A stretch of 64,000 nucleotides of DNA from DASZUK01 sp963844575 (GCA_963844575.1 CAWJOU010000005.1:2914001-2978000), one strand, 5' to 3'; shown: positions 50,848-61,504, counted from the stretch's first letter. Made by a program: numbers and translations. Notes: generated from the letters alone by a model not told the origin.

Positions 50848-52590
50848 TCAGCGAACGGGCGCGCCGTCGACGATGGTCACGCCGTAGTCCTGGGACGCGC
50901 CGTCGGCCGTGACCCGTCCGTCGGCCAGATCCCGGGCGACGTCCGCCACGTCCCGTTCGAACGGACGGCCCATCCCTCCCCCACCCGACGTCTCGACGAC
51001 CAAGGCGTCGCCAGCTTCGAAGTAGACGGCCAAGGCTTTGTTGGGCAACTTGGTCCGGGAACCATCGGCCTTGCGGTGGTAGTACCCCCCTGACCGGCCG
51101 GCTCCCCCGCCGTCGCGGCCGGCTGGCGGGAAGGTGATCCGGTCGCCCCGGTACGTCGCCAGCGATGGCTCCAGCAGACGGAAGACCGTTCGGACGCCGA
51201 GGCCGCCCCGCCACTGCCCCGGCCCGCCGGAGTCGGGGATGAACTCCTTGGCCTCGATCACGAACGGCGTGCGAGCCTCGATCGGCTCGACCTGGGGGAT
51301 CGTGTTGCGACCCAACCCGAAGTGCATCGCCGAGGCATCGGCCCCGTCCTTGCCCACGTGGGCGCCGTGGCCGGCGTACTCGTAGGACATGTGGATCCAC
51401 GGCGACGGGCCAGCCGCCGCCGGCGACATGCTGAAGGGGTGGAGGATGCCCGATACCGCCACCGACCGACTGGGATCGGCGGCGCTCAAAGCCTGCACGA
51501 TGGCGTCGATCGTGGCGGACATCACGAAGTTCCGGCCGCCGCCGGCATGCGGTGGCGACGGGTTGACGAGGCTCCCGTGCGGCAGGACGAGTCGGAGCGG
51601 GCGGAAGCAGCCCTCGTTCATGGGGATCGTCGGGTCGGTGAAACAGCGGACGCCGTACAGGGCGGCCGACGTCGTCTGCGAGTAGCCGCAGTTGATCGCC
51701 GCGTCGACCTGGGGGTCAGTGCCGGTGAAGTCGATCTCCAGCCCGTCGCCGTCGACCGTCAGCGCCACCCGTACCCGGATCGGGTGGTTCGGGTCGCGGC
51801 CATCGTCGTCGATCACGTACTCCGACTCGTACCGCCCGTCGGGCAGCGCGGCAATGTCCGCTCGCATCCGGGCCTCGGTGTAGTCCAGGAAGTCGGCAAC
51901 CTCCGCGGCGAACTCGTCGGCGCCGTACTGGGCGATGATCCCCTCCAGCCGCCGGGCGGCGACATTGCAGCCGGCCACCAACGCCCGGACGTCACCCAGC
52001 ATGCTCTCCGGTGCCCGGCTGTTGAGGGCCAGGATCTTGGCCACCTCTTCCACCAGCCCGTCGTCGGTGGCGATCCGTACCGGTGGGAGCTGGATGCCCT
52101 CGCCGTAGATCTCAGAGGCACCGACGGCAACGCCGCCGGCCGACTCGCCGCCGACGTCGGCGACGTGGATGACCGTCCCGGCGAAGTACCGCGCCCGGCC
52201 CTCGACGAAGACCGGCCGGACGACGACGATGTCGTTGGCGTGAATGCCGCCTCGGTAGACGTCGTTGGTGGCGTACACATCCCCGCGCTGCATCGACTCG
52301 GCCGGGTAGTCCTCGATGATCGATTGCAGGGAGCACCGGATACTGGCGCCGTGGGCCAACGCCGTGGCGTTCGACTGGGCGATCAGCTGGCCCTCGGCGT
52401 CCAGGATGGCCGCGGCGGCGTCGGCCCCCTCGACCACGAACGTCGAGTACGCGGCTTTGACGACGACGATGCTCGCCTCCTCCGCCGCTACCGCCAGGGC
52501 GTTGCGGAGCAGCTCGCGCCCGGCCACCGCGGCGGCCGTCGCCGCCTTCGGCGCGGTGGCGGCCGACGGCGCCTTCGCCGTGTCGGTCAT
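50848..52590 (-). CDS. hyuB: Hydantoinase B / 5-oxoprolinase C-terminal-type subunit (HyuB)
   Basis: The 580-residue protein has NALAVAAEEASIVVVKAAYS, GDVYATNDVYRGGIHANDIV, INCGYSQTTSAALYGVRCFT, HAGGGRNFVMSATIDAIVQA and GGGGMGRPFERDVADVARDL, the series of HyuB and the oxoprolinase C-terminal half. With HyuA it forms an ATP-dependent amidohydrolase acting on hydantoins, oxoproline or N-methylhydantoin-type rings; acetone-carboxylase-like relatives also exist. The start overlaps the hyuA stop by four bases (ATGA). The N-terminus is Ala-rich. Confidence 0.9.
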   Translation of the reverse strand: MTDTAKAPSAATAPKAATAAAVAGRELLRNALAVAAEEASIVVVKAAYSTFVVEGADAAAAILDAEGQLIAQSNATALAHGASIRCSLQSIIEDYPAESMQRGDVYATNDVYRGGIHANDIVVVRPVFVEGRARYFAGTVIHVADVGGESAGGVAVGASEIYGEGIQLPPVRIATDDGLVEEVAKILALNSRAPESMLGDVRALVAGCNVAARRLEGIIAQYGADEFAAEVADFLDYTEARMRADIAALPDGRYESEYVIDDDGRDPNHPIRVRVALTVDGDGLEIDFTGTDPQVDAAINCGYSQTTSAALYGVRCFTDPTIPMNEGCFRPLRLVLPHGSLVNPSPPHAGGGRNFVMSATIDAIVQALSAADPSRSVAVSGILHPFSMSPAAAGPSPWIHMSYEYAGHGAHVGKDGADASAMHFGLGRNTIPQVEPIEARTPFVIEAKEFIPDSGGPGQWRGGLGVRTVFRLLEPSLATYRGDRITFPPAGRDGGGAGRSGGYYHRKADGSRTKLPNKALAVYFEAGDALVVETSGGGGMGRPFERDVADVARDLADGRVTADGASQDYGVTIVDGAPVR

Positions 52591-54719
52591 CGTCCCTCCT
52601 CCGGGTAGTCACGGCGCAGGACCAAGTTGGCGGCCTCGTCGACCGTGCCCGACCAGGCCGGGGGGACGATGAGCGTGGCTTCGGGCTCCTCCACGATCGC
52701 CGGTCCGGTCAACGAGTCGCCGACCACCAATCGCTCGCGGTTGAACACGTCCACCTCGGCGAACCCGCCGAGCTCCTCGAAGTACGCCCGCCGGCGGGCG
52801 GCCGGTGCCGGCCGGCCGCCGCTCCCGCTCTCGGCTTCCATCCCGGCCCGGGCCGAGCCGCCGACCACGTCCACTCTCGGTACCCGCTGGGTCACGCGGA
52901 CCCGGAGGGTCACGATCTCGGTCGGGGCGTCGTGCGGGATCCCGTACGCCTGCTCGTAGGCCCGGAAGAACGCCTTTTGGATGGCCGCGACGTCCTCGTA
53001 GCCTTCCGGCGAGAACGGCGCCGGCACGGTCAGCTCGTACGACTGGCCGCGGTAGCGCATGTCGACGAACGCTTCGCGCACCAGTCCGGCGGCCGACGGG
53101 TCGACCGACAGCTCGCCCGCGCCCTGGACCGCCAGCTCGGCGAAGACCTCGGCCAGCACGGCCGGTGCCTCCGGCTCCGCGCCCGCCGGGTACGTCCGCA
53201 CGTTCTCCACCGTCAGGTCCGTACCGAGCAGCCCCACCGCGGACGCCACCCCGGACGCGGCCGGCACGACCACCTTGGAGATCCCGAAGTGCTCGGCGAT
53301 GCGGGCGACGTGCATCGGCCCGGCGCCGCCGGAGGCGAACAGCGCGAACTTCGTCGGGTCGACCCCTCGCTGGACCGTCACGACGTCCACCGCGGCGGCC
53401 ATGTTGGCGTTGACGATCTGGTGGATGGCCTGGGCGACGACCGGCTCGTCGGCCCCGAGCTGGCGGCACAGTTCACCCATCGCCCGCGCCGCCAGCTCCG
53501 GCCGAAGCGACATCGTGCCGCCGGCGAAGCTTCCGGGGTCGAGATAGCCCAGCAAGAGGTTGGCGTCGGTCACGGTCGGCTCGGTGCCGCCACGGTCGTA
53601 GGCCGCCGGGCCGGGTTCCGCCCCGGCGGAGCGGGGGCCGACCCGCAGCGCCCCGCCCGGGTCGACCCAGGCGATGCTGCCGCCGCCGGCCCCGACCTCG
53701 GCCAGGTCGATCGCCGGCACCTTGACCGGCATGCCGGTTCCGCTCCGGCCGCCGAAGCTGCCCTTGCCACCGACGTGGAACGTGTGGGTGATGTCCGCCC
53801 GACCGTCCCGCACCAGTGCGGCCTTGGCCGTCGTCCCGCCCATGTCGAAGGCGATCAGGTTGTCGATCCCGCAGGCCCGGCCGACCTGGAGGGCGGCCAC
53901 GACGCTGGCCGCCGGTCCCGACTCGATCGTGAACACCGCCCGCCGGGCCGCATGGCTGGAGCTCATGACCCCGCCGCTCGACTCCATCACCTGCACTGGG
54001 CCCGGGATGCCGACGTCGTAGAGCCGGTCCTCCAAGGCGGCCAGGTACGCGGCCATGATGGGCCCGACGTACGCCGAGACAACGGTCGTCGAGGCCCGCT
54101 CGTACTCCCGGATCTCCGGCCACGTCTCGTGGGAAGCGACGACGACCACCCCCGGCAGGCGTTCCCGGCACATCGCCGCCACTCGCTGTTCGTGAGCCGG
54201 GTTGGCGTAGGAGTGGAGCAACGAGATGGCCACGCTGGCCACGCCGAGCTCGGCGATCCGCCCGATCACCTCGGCCGTCGCGGCTTCGTCGAGCGGGACG
54301 AGCACCTCCCCCGACGCGCCTACCCGTTCTGGCACCTCGAAGCAGTGGGACAGGGGGACCGGCGGCTCGGGTGCCTCGAACATGAGGTCGTACCGCTCCG
54401 ACTCGTGCCGGGCGTAATGGCCGAGCCCGAACGCCGTCCGGAAGCCCTGCGTCGTCACGAACGCCAATGGCGCGCCCTTGCGTTCCAGCACGACGTTGGT
54501 GGCCAGCGTCGTCCCGTGCACCGTCCGCTCGACGTCCTCGGGCCGTACGCCGGACTGCTCCAGGACCGCCCGAACGCCGACCAGCGCGCCGGATATCGGA
54601 TCGGCCGGTAACGTCAACGGCTTGGCCCGGTAGAGCCGGCCGTCCCCGTCCACCAAGACGACGTCGGTGAACGTCCCACCGATGTCGATCGCCAGGGCGG
54701 CGCGTGGGCGATCGCCCAT
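52587..54719 (-). CDS. hyuA: Hydantoinase A / 5-oxoprolinase N-terminal-type subunit (HyuA)
   Basis: ATG 54719 with AAGGGGGA upstream gives 710 residues; an ATG 30 bases earlier is possible. AALAIDIGGTFTDVVLVDGD is the actin-fold phosphate-1 motif, and VHGTTLATNVVLERKGA, LIAFDMGGTTAKAALVRDG (second phosphate motif) and FALFASGGAGPMHVARIAEH follow. This is the ATP-binding subunit that phosphorylates the substrate amide. It is paired with HyuB, and an amidohydrolase gene lies 64 bases upstream on the same strand, probably in one operon. Exact ring substrate unknown. Confidence 0.9.
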   Translation of the reverse strand: MGDRPRAALAIDIGGTFTDVVLVDGDGRLYRAKPLTLPADPISGALVGVRAVLEQSGVRPEDVERTVHGTTLATNVVLERKGAPLAFVTTQGFRTAFGLGHYARHESERYDLMFEAPEPPVPLSHCFEVPERVGASGEVLVPLDEAATAEVIGRIAELGVASVAISLLHSYANPAHEQRVAAMCRERLPGVVVVASHETWPEIREYERASTTVVSAYVGPIMAAYLAALEDRLYDVGIPGPVQVMESSGGVMSSSHAARRAVFTIESGPAASVVAALQVGRACGIDNLIAFDMGGTTAKAALVRDGRADITHTFHVGGKGSFGGRSGTGMPVKVPAIDLAEVGAGGGSIAWVDPGGALRVGPRSAGAEPGPAAYDRGGTEPTVTDANLLLGYLDPGSFAGGTMSLRPELAARAMGELCRQLGADEPVVAQAIHQIVNANMAAAVDVVTVQRGVDPTKFALFASGGAGPMHVARIAEHFGISKVVVPAASGVASAVGLLGTDLTVENVRTYPAGAEPEAPAVLAEVFAELAVQGAGELSVDPSAAGLVREAFVDMRYRGQSYELTVPAPFSPEGYEDVAAIQKAFFRAYEQAYGIPHDAPTEIVTLRVRVTQRVPRVDVVGGSARAGMEAESGSGGRPAPAARRRAYFEELGGFAEVDVFNRERLVVGDSLTGPAIVEEPEATLIVPPAWSGTVDEAANLVLRRDYPEEGR

Positions 54720-54783
54720 GGTGTCCCCCTTGTCCTCCGTCACCGGCATCTCTCGGTCAGTATGGAAACGAGACCGATGCCGG

Positions 54784-55968
54784 TCAGGCCGTCTCCAGCG
54801 CCGGCACACTTCCCTCGGCGAACGTCGTCGGCATCATCGACTCCGGGAACCGGTAGAGGTCGACCGCGTCGTCCCAGAGGATCTTGCGCTTCGAGTCCAT
54901 CGAGATCAGGTCGGGGCGCAGCGAGAGAAACTCCTCCGTCGCCCGCGGGAACTTCGAGTCCGGGTGGGGAAAGTCCGTTTCGTAGACGATGTGGTCGTCC
55001 CCCAGCCACCGGATGACGTCAGCGACGAACGGGTCCTCGCACTCCGCCGAGATCCAGCAGTTCCGCTTGAAGTATGTCGTCGCCAACATCGTCAGCTCCG
55101 GGAACTCCGCTCCGGCGATCTCCAGGTGCTCGTCGATCCGGTGCAGCATCGACGGCAGCCAGCCGCACCCGGCCTCCATGTAGGCGCAGCGCAAGCGGGG
55201 GTAGCGCTCGAACACGCCGTGGCAGATCATCGACACCATGGCCGACTGGGCCTCGTGGGGGTGGATGACGACATGCCACTCGGTGAACGTCGTGAACCGC
55301 TCGGACCCGGCCGTCTGCCCGTTCAGGCCCATGAACTCGTGCGTGCCGAACGCGCAGTCCAGGTCCTGGAGGAGCTCCCAGATCGGGTCGTAGTAGCGGT
55401 CGCCCAGGTTTCGACCGTTGAAGAAGTCCGGGCGGGCCCAGAAGCACCGGATGCCCAGGTGATCGTAGGCGTACTGGATCTCCTCCACCGCTCGGCTGAC
55501 GTCGTTCAGGGCCACCGGGCTCGACGTGAGCACCCGCCCCCCGGACGTCTCGGTCATCTCCTGGCCCCACCGGTTGTACGCCCGGACCATCCCGGCCTGG
55601 AGCTCCGGGTCGATGCCGAACGTCCACAGGTCGAACTCGGGGCCGTAGACCACCATCAGGTCCACCCCCTCCTGCTCCAGGGCCTTGGCCACCAGGTCTC
55701 CCGGAAAGCCGCGCTCGATGATCTCGGCGCCGTACTTGGCGACGCGATCCTCTTCGGTCCATCCGAGGACATCGTTGAAGCCCCGGTACAGCGTCGTCTG
55801 GTGCTGGGTCCAGCGGCCGTCCACCGTCACCGGGTTGTACGACTCGCCCGGCATCGGTGCGAGCCGGCCCACCCGGTGCTGGTACTTCTCGTCCAGGAAC
55901 CGGCTCCAAAGATCGGCCGGGTAGATGACGTGGGAGTCGGCGTCGAAGACCTTGAAACCGTTGCGCAA
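54784..55968 (-). CDS. Amidohydrolase 2 family metal-dependent hydrolase
   Basis: A TTG start at 55968 fits the promoter position and an AAGGAG upstream, giving 394 residues. KVFDADSHVIYPADLWSRFL supplies the first metal motif (D-x-H), FGTHEFMGLNGQ and AYMEAGCGWLPSMLHRIDEH later ones, and YETDFPHPDSKFPRATEEFL the Asp/His at strand 8. It is related to 32785-34032. It probably acts with HyuA/HyuB encoded directly downstream, for example opening a ring or removing a carboxyl group before or after them. No ATG is available near the homologous start. Confidence 0.83.
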   Translation of the reverse strand: MRNGFKVFDADSHVIYPADLWSRFLDEKYQHRVGRLAPMPGESYNPVTVDGRWTQHQTTLYRGFNDVLGWTEEDRVAKYGAEIIERGFPGDLVAKALEQEGVDLMVVYGPEFDLWTFGIDPELQAGMVRAYNRWGQEMTETSGGRVLTSSPVALNDVSRAVEEIQYAYDHLGIRCFWARPDFFNGRNLGDRYYDPIWELLQDLDCAFGTHEFMGLNGQTAGSERFTTFTEWHVVIHPHEAQSAMVSMICHGVFERYPRLRCAYMEAGCGWLPSMLHRIDEHLEIAGAEFPELTMLATTYFKRNCWISAECEDPFVADVIRWLGDDHIVYETDFPHPDSKFPRATEEFLSLRPDLISMDSKRKILWDDAVDLYRFPESMMPTTFAEGSVPALETA

Positions 55969-55996
55969 CCGGGTGCCCCTTTCTCCTTACGCAGGA

Positions 55997-56025
55997 ATTC
56001 TACTGGACGGGTACCCATCTCGCAA
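55997..56025 (-). promoter_or_regulatory. Promoter of the amidohydrolase-hyuAB operon
   Basis: On the minus strand TTGCGA (56025-56020) and TAGAAT (56002-55997) are separated by 17 bases, a good sigma-70-type arrangement about 29 bases ahead of the TTG start. The AT-rich CAAGTGTTTGATTTATTT just upstream (56028-56045) may hold a regulator site. Confidence 0.6.
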
Positions 56026-56163
56026 GCAAGTGTTTGATTTATTTCGCCGGCTCAAGGGCCGGCTCAACGGCTCGGCTGGGGGCCCGGGTGGAAGCCCCCG
56101 GGCGCCAGGCGCGGCGGCCCGCCCTGGTGTCAGGCGCGCCGGCGCGGCCGGGAGCCCCTGGCG

Positions 56164-56934
56164 TCAGGCGCGCCGGCGCCGGCGGGGCTTGGTGGCCGGC
56201 GCGTCGAAGATGCCGACGACGACGTCGATCAGGCGCCCTTCGATATCGGCGTAGGCGCCGGGGTTCTGCTGGGACAACCACTGCTTGAGCTGTCCGTCGG
56301 GCTGGCCGAGCACGCGGTTGATCAGATCCCGCACGATGGCGTAGCGCAGCATCCGAACGTCTTGCGGCAGGTCCGGCGTCACCTGGACCAACACTTTCTG
56401 GATCCGCTGGGTGTCCGCCTCGTAGGCGTCGATCACGACATGGATCAGGTCGGGATTACCGCCGAGGGCGGTCAGGAAGGCGACGTAGTACCGACCGCCG
56501 TCGACGTCAGCCGTCAGTTCGGCGGTCGGCCGGACCATCGCCTCGGCCAGGTCCCACAGGTCGATGTCGTCGCGGCCCTCGATCTCGGTCAGCAGCTCCG
56601 ATCGCCGCTGGCCGAGCGTCTCGGCCCGGCGGTGGAAGATGGCGGCCACCAAGTCGGCCTTGGAGCCGAAGTGGTAGTGGATGGCGGCCGCGTTGGCGTC
56701 GGCCGACTCGGTGATGTCCCGGATCGACACCGACTCCAAGCCATGGAGCGCGAACAGCTGCTCGGCCGAGTTGAGCAACCGGTCCCGCGTTTTCGGCCGT
56801 CGCGCCCGCGCCGAGGGCTCGACGGCCTTCGCCGCACCAGCCTTCGCCGCACCGGCTTTCACGGCACCGGCTTTCACGGCACCAGCCTTGACTGCGGCAC
56901 GAGGCTTGCGGCCATCCTGTTCACGGGTCGCCAT
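56164..56934 (-). CDS. TetR-family transcriptional regulator with Ala/Lys-rich N-terminal tail
   Basis: The 256-residue protein has a TetR helix-turn-helix: RDRLLNSAEQLFALHGLESV followed by IRDITESADANAAAIHYHFG, ending with the usual YHFGSKADLVAAIF. The C-terminal ligand domain is not assignable. Before the helix-turn-helix, residues about 14-36 repeat VKAGA/AKAGA, coded by a 15-bp tandem repeat (about 56824-56894). Such basic tails are reminiscent of histone-like DNA contacts. The protein also ends in KPRRRRRA. It is the only TetR gene in the window and a candidate regulator of the flanking catabolic operons. Confidence 0.87.
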   Translation of the reverse strand: MATREQDGRKPRAAVKAGAVKAGAVKAGAAKAGAAKAVEPSARARRPKTRDRLLNSAEQLFALHGLESVSIRDITESADANAAAIHYHFGSKADLVAAIFHRRAETLGQRRSELLTEIEGRDDIDLWDLAEAMVRPTAELTADVDGGRYYVAFLTALGGNPDLIHVVIDAYEADTQRIQKVLVQVTPDLPQDVRMLRYAIVRDLINRVLGQPDGQLKQWLSQQNPGAYADIEGRLIDVVVGIFDAPATKPRRRRRA

Positions 56935-57247
56935 GCTCTCAACTCCCGTTCCATGTGCTCACGGCTGGCTACTATAACGGTGTAACAAAAACCGACCCGA
57001 CCATGGGGCCGATTAGACGCACGCCGACCGTCGGAATAGTACTTTCACTGATGGTGGTTTTCGGGTGACGCTCGCGATTACCGGATGCCGCGGCGGCTCG
57101 TACGGCTCGCACCCGAACTGTCCGGACCTCGGTAAATCGCCCGGCCGACGGAAGCGACACGACGGAAACGGCGTCAAAAGAGTGGTACCGCCGGCCCGGC
57201 CGGCGGCGGGGGGCCGCATCCGTGCCGGGTGACGGGGAGGTGCGCGC
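56935..57247. other. Divergent intergenic region between tetR and an SDR gene
   Basis: The 313-bp gap includes a TATAGT box on the tetR strand near 56974 and an AT-rich GGAATAGTACTTTCACTG at 57034-57051 facing the SDR. A 55-codon GTG frame (57065-57232) has no recognisable family and no clear ribosome binding site, so I do not call it. Operator sites for the TetR protein would be expected here. Confidence 0.4.
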
Positions 57248-58072
57248 ATGCAGCGCCTGGAGGGACGAGCCGTACTGATTACCGGTTCGGCGCAGGGGAT
57301 CGGACGGGCGATCGCCCTCGCCGCGGCGGCCGAGGGGGCGTCGGTGGCCGGCATCGACCTGAACGGGCCCGGCGCGACGGCGACGGCCGAGGTGATCCGA
57401 TCGACGGGCGGCCAGGCCATCGCCTTTCAGGCCGACGTCGCCGACGAGGCGGCGGTGCGCTCGGCCATCGACGAGACGGTCGAGCGGTTCGGCCGGCTCG
57501 ACGTCCTCTGCAACAACGCGGCCGCCTTCGAGCCGGAGATCGTCGCCACCGACATCGACGCCGAGACGACCCCGATGGCGACGTGGGACCGCACGTTCGA
57601 CGTCAACCTGCGCGGACCCTTCTTCGCCGCCAAGTTCGCCCTTCCCCACCTGCGACGGGCCGGCGGCGGCACGATCTTGAACATCTCCACCACCGCCGGG
57701 TTCAACGGCGACGTCGTACAGGTGGCCTACAGCACGTCGAAGGCCGCACTGCACCAGCTGACCAGAGCCATCGCCACCAGCCACGGCCGCGCCGGCATCC
57801 GCTGCAACACCATCGCCACCGGACTGGTCATGAGCGAGATCACCCAGGGCAACCCGTCCGAGAAGTTGGCCGTCTGGGGACGGCACCGGCTGATCGAGGA
57901 CCCGGGCACCCCCGAGGAGGTGGCCGCCCTGGCCGTCCACCTCTGCTCCGACGACGGCCGATACATCACGGGACAGACGATCGTCATGGACGGTGGCGGT
58001 AGCTCGGTGCATCAGCCCTGGTACGCCGACGCCGCGGTCCTCCACCCGGAGGTCGTCGGCCGCGACGTCTAG
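57248..58072 (+). CDS. Short-chain dehydrogenase/reductase
   Basis: The 274-residue classical SDR follows GGGGAGGTG. AVLITGSAQGIGRAIALAAA, CNNAAAFEPE and catalytic Ser/Tyr/Lys in ISTTAGFNGDVVQVAYSTSK match the family, and GIDLNGPGA after the second strand suggests NAD. It has a C-terminal extension (HQPWYADAAVLHPEVVGRDV) shared with the SDR at 63132-63950, which has HQAWYRDGQVIHPRAFES, so the two are paralogues bracketing the transporter operon. Its stop codon shares the palindrome CTAG with the stop of the convergent SDR gene. Confidence 0.86.
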   Translation: MQRLEGRAVLITGSAQGIGRAIALAAAAEGASVAGIDLNGPGATATAEVIRSTGGQAIAFQADVADEAAVRSAIDETVERFGRLDVLCNNAAAFEPEIVATDIDAETTPMATWDRTFDVNLRGPFFAAKFALPHLRRAGGGTILNISTTAGFNGDVVQVAYSTSKAALHQLTRAIATSHGRAGIRCNTIATGLVMSEITQGNPSEKLAVWGRHRLIEDPGTPEEVAALAVHLCSDDGRYITGQTIVMDGGGSSVHQPWYADAAVLHPEVVGRDV

Positions 58073-58859
58073 TTGAACGTCTCACCCCCGTTGACGTCCA
58101 CGGTCTGTCCGGTCATGGCGACCGACAGATCGGAGGCGAGAAAGAGCACCGCGCCCGCGACGTCGGCATCCGAGGGAATGTCGCCCAGGGCGATCAGTTC
58201 ACGAACCGGCGCCAGCTCCTCTTCGACCGTCACCCCCCGCTCGGCCGCCCGCGTTTCGTACCACCGCTGGAGGTTCGGGCCCCACATCCGGCCGGGCACG
58301 ATCGTGTTGACCCGGATGCCGTCCTCGCCCACCTCGCGGGCGAGCACCTGGGCGGCCGCCAGCAGGGCTGCCTTGCCCGCGGCGTAGGACCCCCGGCCGG
58401 GCAGGACCCGCCGCACGATCTGCGAGCCGACGAAGACCACGGAGCCGTCGCGCTGCGTACGCATCACGGCGACGGCGGCCTGCGTCAGCCGCAGGGAGCC
58501 GAACAGCGTCACGTCGAACGCCTCGCGCCAGTCGTCGAAGTCGGCCTCGGCCACCGGTACCGTCATCGGACCCGTGGCGTACGCGTTGTTGACGAGACAG
58601 TCCAATCGTCCGAACCGTTCGACGGTCGTCTCGATCAACGCCTGGCAGTCCGCCGCGCTGGTGACGTCGCAACGGCTCGCCGCCGCCACACCGCCGGTGG
58701 CGGCGATCTCCGCCTCCACCTCCGACAGATACCCGTCGTTGCGGGCACCGAGCACGACGGACGCGCCGGCCGCCGCGGCGGCCGTCGCCACCTGGTAGCC
58801 GAGGCCGGGACCGACGCCGGAGACGACGACGACCTTGCCGTCGAGCAGTCGCGACCCCA

Positions 58860-58860
<1 letters not shown>
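58069..58860 (-). CDS. Short-chain dehydrogenase/reductase, last gene of the Liv operon
   Basis: ATG 58860 overlaps the livF stop (TGATG), so the gene is translationally coupled to the transporter; 263 residues. VVVVSGVGPGLGYQVATAAA is a GxxxGxG variant, CLVNNAYATG replaces NNAG with NNAY, and the catalytic pair lies in GRGSYAAGKAALLAAAQVLA. RCDVTSAADC and the C-terminal MTGQTVDVNGGETFN are standard. The first glycine motif (SGVGPGLG) is found in a branch of actinobacterial SDRs acting on steroids or terpenoids. Substrate unknown; probably the transported compound or an early product. Confidence 0.83.
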
Positions 58861-59619
<759 letters not shown>

Positions 59620-59627
<8 letters not shown>

Positions 59628-60384
59628 CGTGGCTCGCCGTCCCCAGGTAGGCCTCGATGACCCGGGGGTCGCGCCACACCTCTGCGGCTTTGTCCATGGC
59701 GATCAGCGCCCCCAGCTCGAACACCGCGACCCGGTCGGAGATGCTCTCGATGAAGTCGACCTTGTGGTCGATGACCATCAGCGACAGCCCTTCGCCCTTC
59801 AGCTGCCGGCACAGGTCGCCCAACCGCTCCGTCTCGAGGTGGTTGAGCCCGGCGCTCGGCTCGTCGAGCAGCAGCACCACCGGGTCGGCCATGAGGGCCC
59901 GGGCCAGATCGAGCAGGCGTTGCTGGCCGTACGGCAGGAGCCCGGCGTCCCGGTCGCCCTGCCCGCCGAGGCCGGCCCGTTCCAGGGCCACCTCGGCGGC
60001 CGCCCATCGCGCCCGCTCCCGGCGCCACATACCGGGCCGGGCGAACCACGACCCCCCGAGCCGGCGCAGCTCCCCGTCGGAGGAGGCCAGCAGCACGTTC
60101 TCGAGGCAGGTCAGCTCCCGGTAGACCTGTGGAGTCTGGAACAGCCGCAGGACGCCGACGCGTCGAGGCGCGGCCGGACGGCCGAGCGGCACCTCGGTGC
60201 CCTGCACCGAAAGCAGCCCGGTGGCCGGCACCACCCCGGTGATGGCATTCAGGAACGACGTCTTGCCGCTGCCGTTCGGTCCGACGATCCCGACCAGCTC
60301 ACGCTCTCCGAGCGACAGCGTGACGTCGTCGACGGCTCGCACGCCGCCGAAGTTCACACTGATACCGCGGGCCTCGAGCAGCAC
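59620..60384 (-). CDS. livG: Branched-chain-amino-acid-type ABC transporter ATPase LivG
   Basis: The 254-residue ATPase has GIVGPNGSGKTSFLNAITGV (Walker A), LPYGQQRLLDLARALMADPV (LivG-type signature, GQQ in place of SGGQ) and VLLLDEPSAGLNHLETERLG (Walker B). VGVLRLFQTPQVYRELTCLE is typical of LivG. It pairs with LivF. The preceding permease gene ends 2 bases before its start. Confidence 0.92.
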
Positions 60385-60385
60385 G

Positions 60386-61504
60386 TCAGTTCCCCCAGAA
60401 ATGGAGCAGTCGGGTGAACCGTCCTCGCGCCTCCGTGGACTCCGGCGACCCTGGGCGGGGCAGCCGGCGCCGCTTGGTCAACGACTGGGCCAGCCCGGCC
60501 AGCCCCTGGGGGAAGGCAATGATCACGACGATCAACACCGAGCCGTAGACGATGGCCTGGTAGGCCGCCAGCGACGACAGCAGTTGGGGCACCTCGACGT
60601 AGAACAGCGCGCCGATCACGGCTCCCCAGTGGGTGTTCATCCCGCCGAGGACGACCATGAGGAACAGGCCGACGGCCAGGTTGGTGCCGAACGAGCTCGG
60701 CTCGAGCACGGTGGCCCAATGGGCGTACATCCACCCGGCGAGGGCCCCGAAGCACGACCCGACGACGAACATCAGGACCTGGAGGCGGGCCACCGGGATG
60801 CCGACGGTCCGGGCGACCATCGGGTTGTCCCGGGCGGCGATCACGTCCCGGCGGAGCGGCGACCGCTCGATGAAGACGGCCAGGACGAGGATGATGGCGA
60901 AGATGGCCAGGAAGACCCAGAAGACGCGGGCGTCGCTCTTCATCGAGTAGCCGAAGAGGCTGATCGGCGGGACACCGGTGACGTCCCCACTCGGACCGGT
61001 GAACGACTGCCACTGGGTGAAGACGGTCAACCCCACCTCCGACAGGGCCAGCGTGGCCACCGCGAAGTAGAACTCCTGGGCCCGGGAGATCGCCCAGCCG
61101 ACGGCCGTCATCAGGACGGCGGTGATCGCCACCGCCACTACCAGGCCGATCCAGGAGTTGCTGGTCTCACGCGACATCCACGCCGCCACGTACGCGCCCA
61201 GGGCCATCGAGAACGGCTGGCAGAAGGCGAAACGGCCGGCCATGCCGAACACGAGGTAGAAGCCGACCGCCGCCACCGAGTACACCAGCCAGAGATCGGC
61301 CTGGTACTGGTTCGTCAAACCGTTGAACAACGTCGGCACGAGGACGGCGATGACGATGACGACGGCGATGACCGACCGGTACTGATGGCCGCCATAGATC
61401 GTCGGGCGGATGAGGTTCGCCGACGATGGTGTGGCGGCACCCGGGCGGCGGCGCTTGGCGCCGGCGGGCGACGTCTCGGTCGGCACGTCCATCTGTGCGC
61501 CCAT
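60386..61504 (-). CDS. livM: Branched-chain-amino-acid-type ABC transporter permease LivM
   Basis: The 372-residue permease has about ten hydrophobic segments, among them VIAVVIVIAVLVPTLFNGLT, WLVYSVAAVGFYLVFGMAGR, VWVFLAIFAIILVLAVF and LAVGLFLMVVLGGMNTHWGA. The latter is the conserved LivM loop. The family LGAYVAAW motif (ALGAYVAAW) is present. A cytoplasmic N-terminal extension of about 45 residues is rich in Arg/Pro. The start overlaps the livH stop (TGATG). Confidence 0.9.
   Translation of the reverse strand: MGAQMDVPTETSPAGAKRRRPGAATPSSANLIRPTIYGGHQYRSVIAVVIVIAVLVPTLFNGLTNQYQADLWLVYSVAAVGFYLVFGMAGRFAFCQPFSMALGAYVAAWMSRETSNSWIGLVVAVAITAVLMTAVGWAISRAQEFYFAVATLALSEVGLTVFTQWQSFTGPSGDVTGVPPISLFGYSMKSDARVFWVFLAIFAIILVLAVFIERSPLRRDVIAARDNPMVARTVGIPVARLQVLMFVVGSCFGALAGWMYAHWATVLEPSSFGTNLAVGLFLMVVLGGMNTHWGAVIGALFYVEVPQLLSSLAAYQAIVYGSVLIVVIIAFPQGLAGLAQSLTKRRRLPRPGSPESTEARGRFTRLLHFWGN

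Noticed and set aside
57065..57232. 55-codon GTG frame between tetR and the SDR gene
   Set aside because: It has no clear ribosome binding site or family, and at this GC content frames of this length arise by chance.
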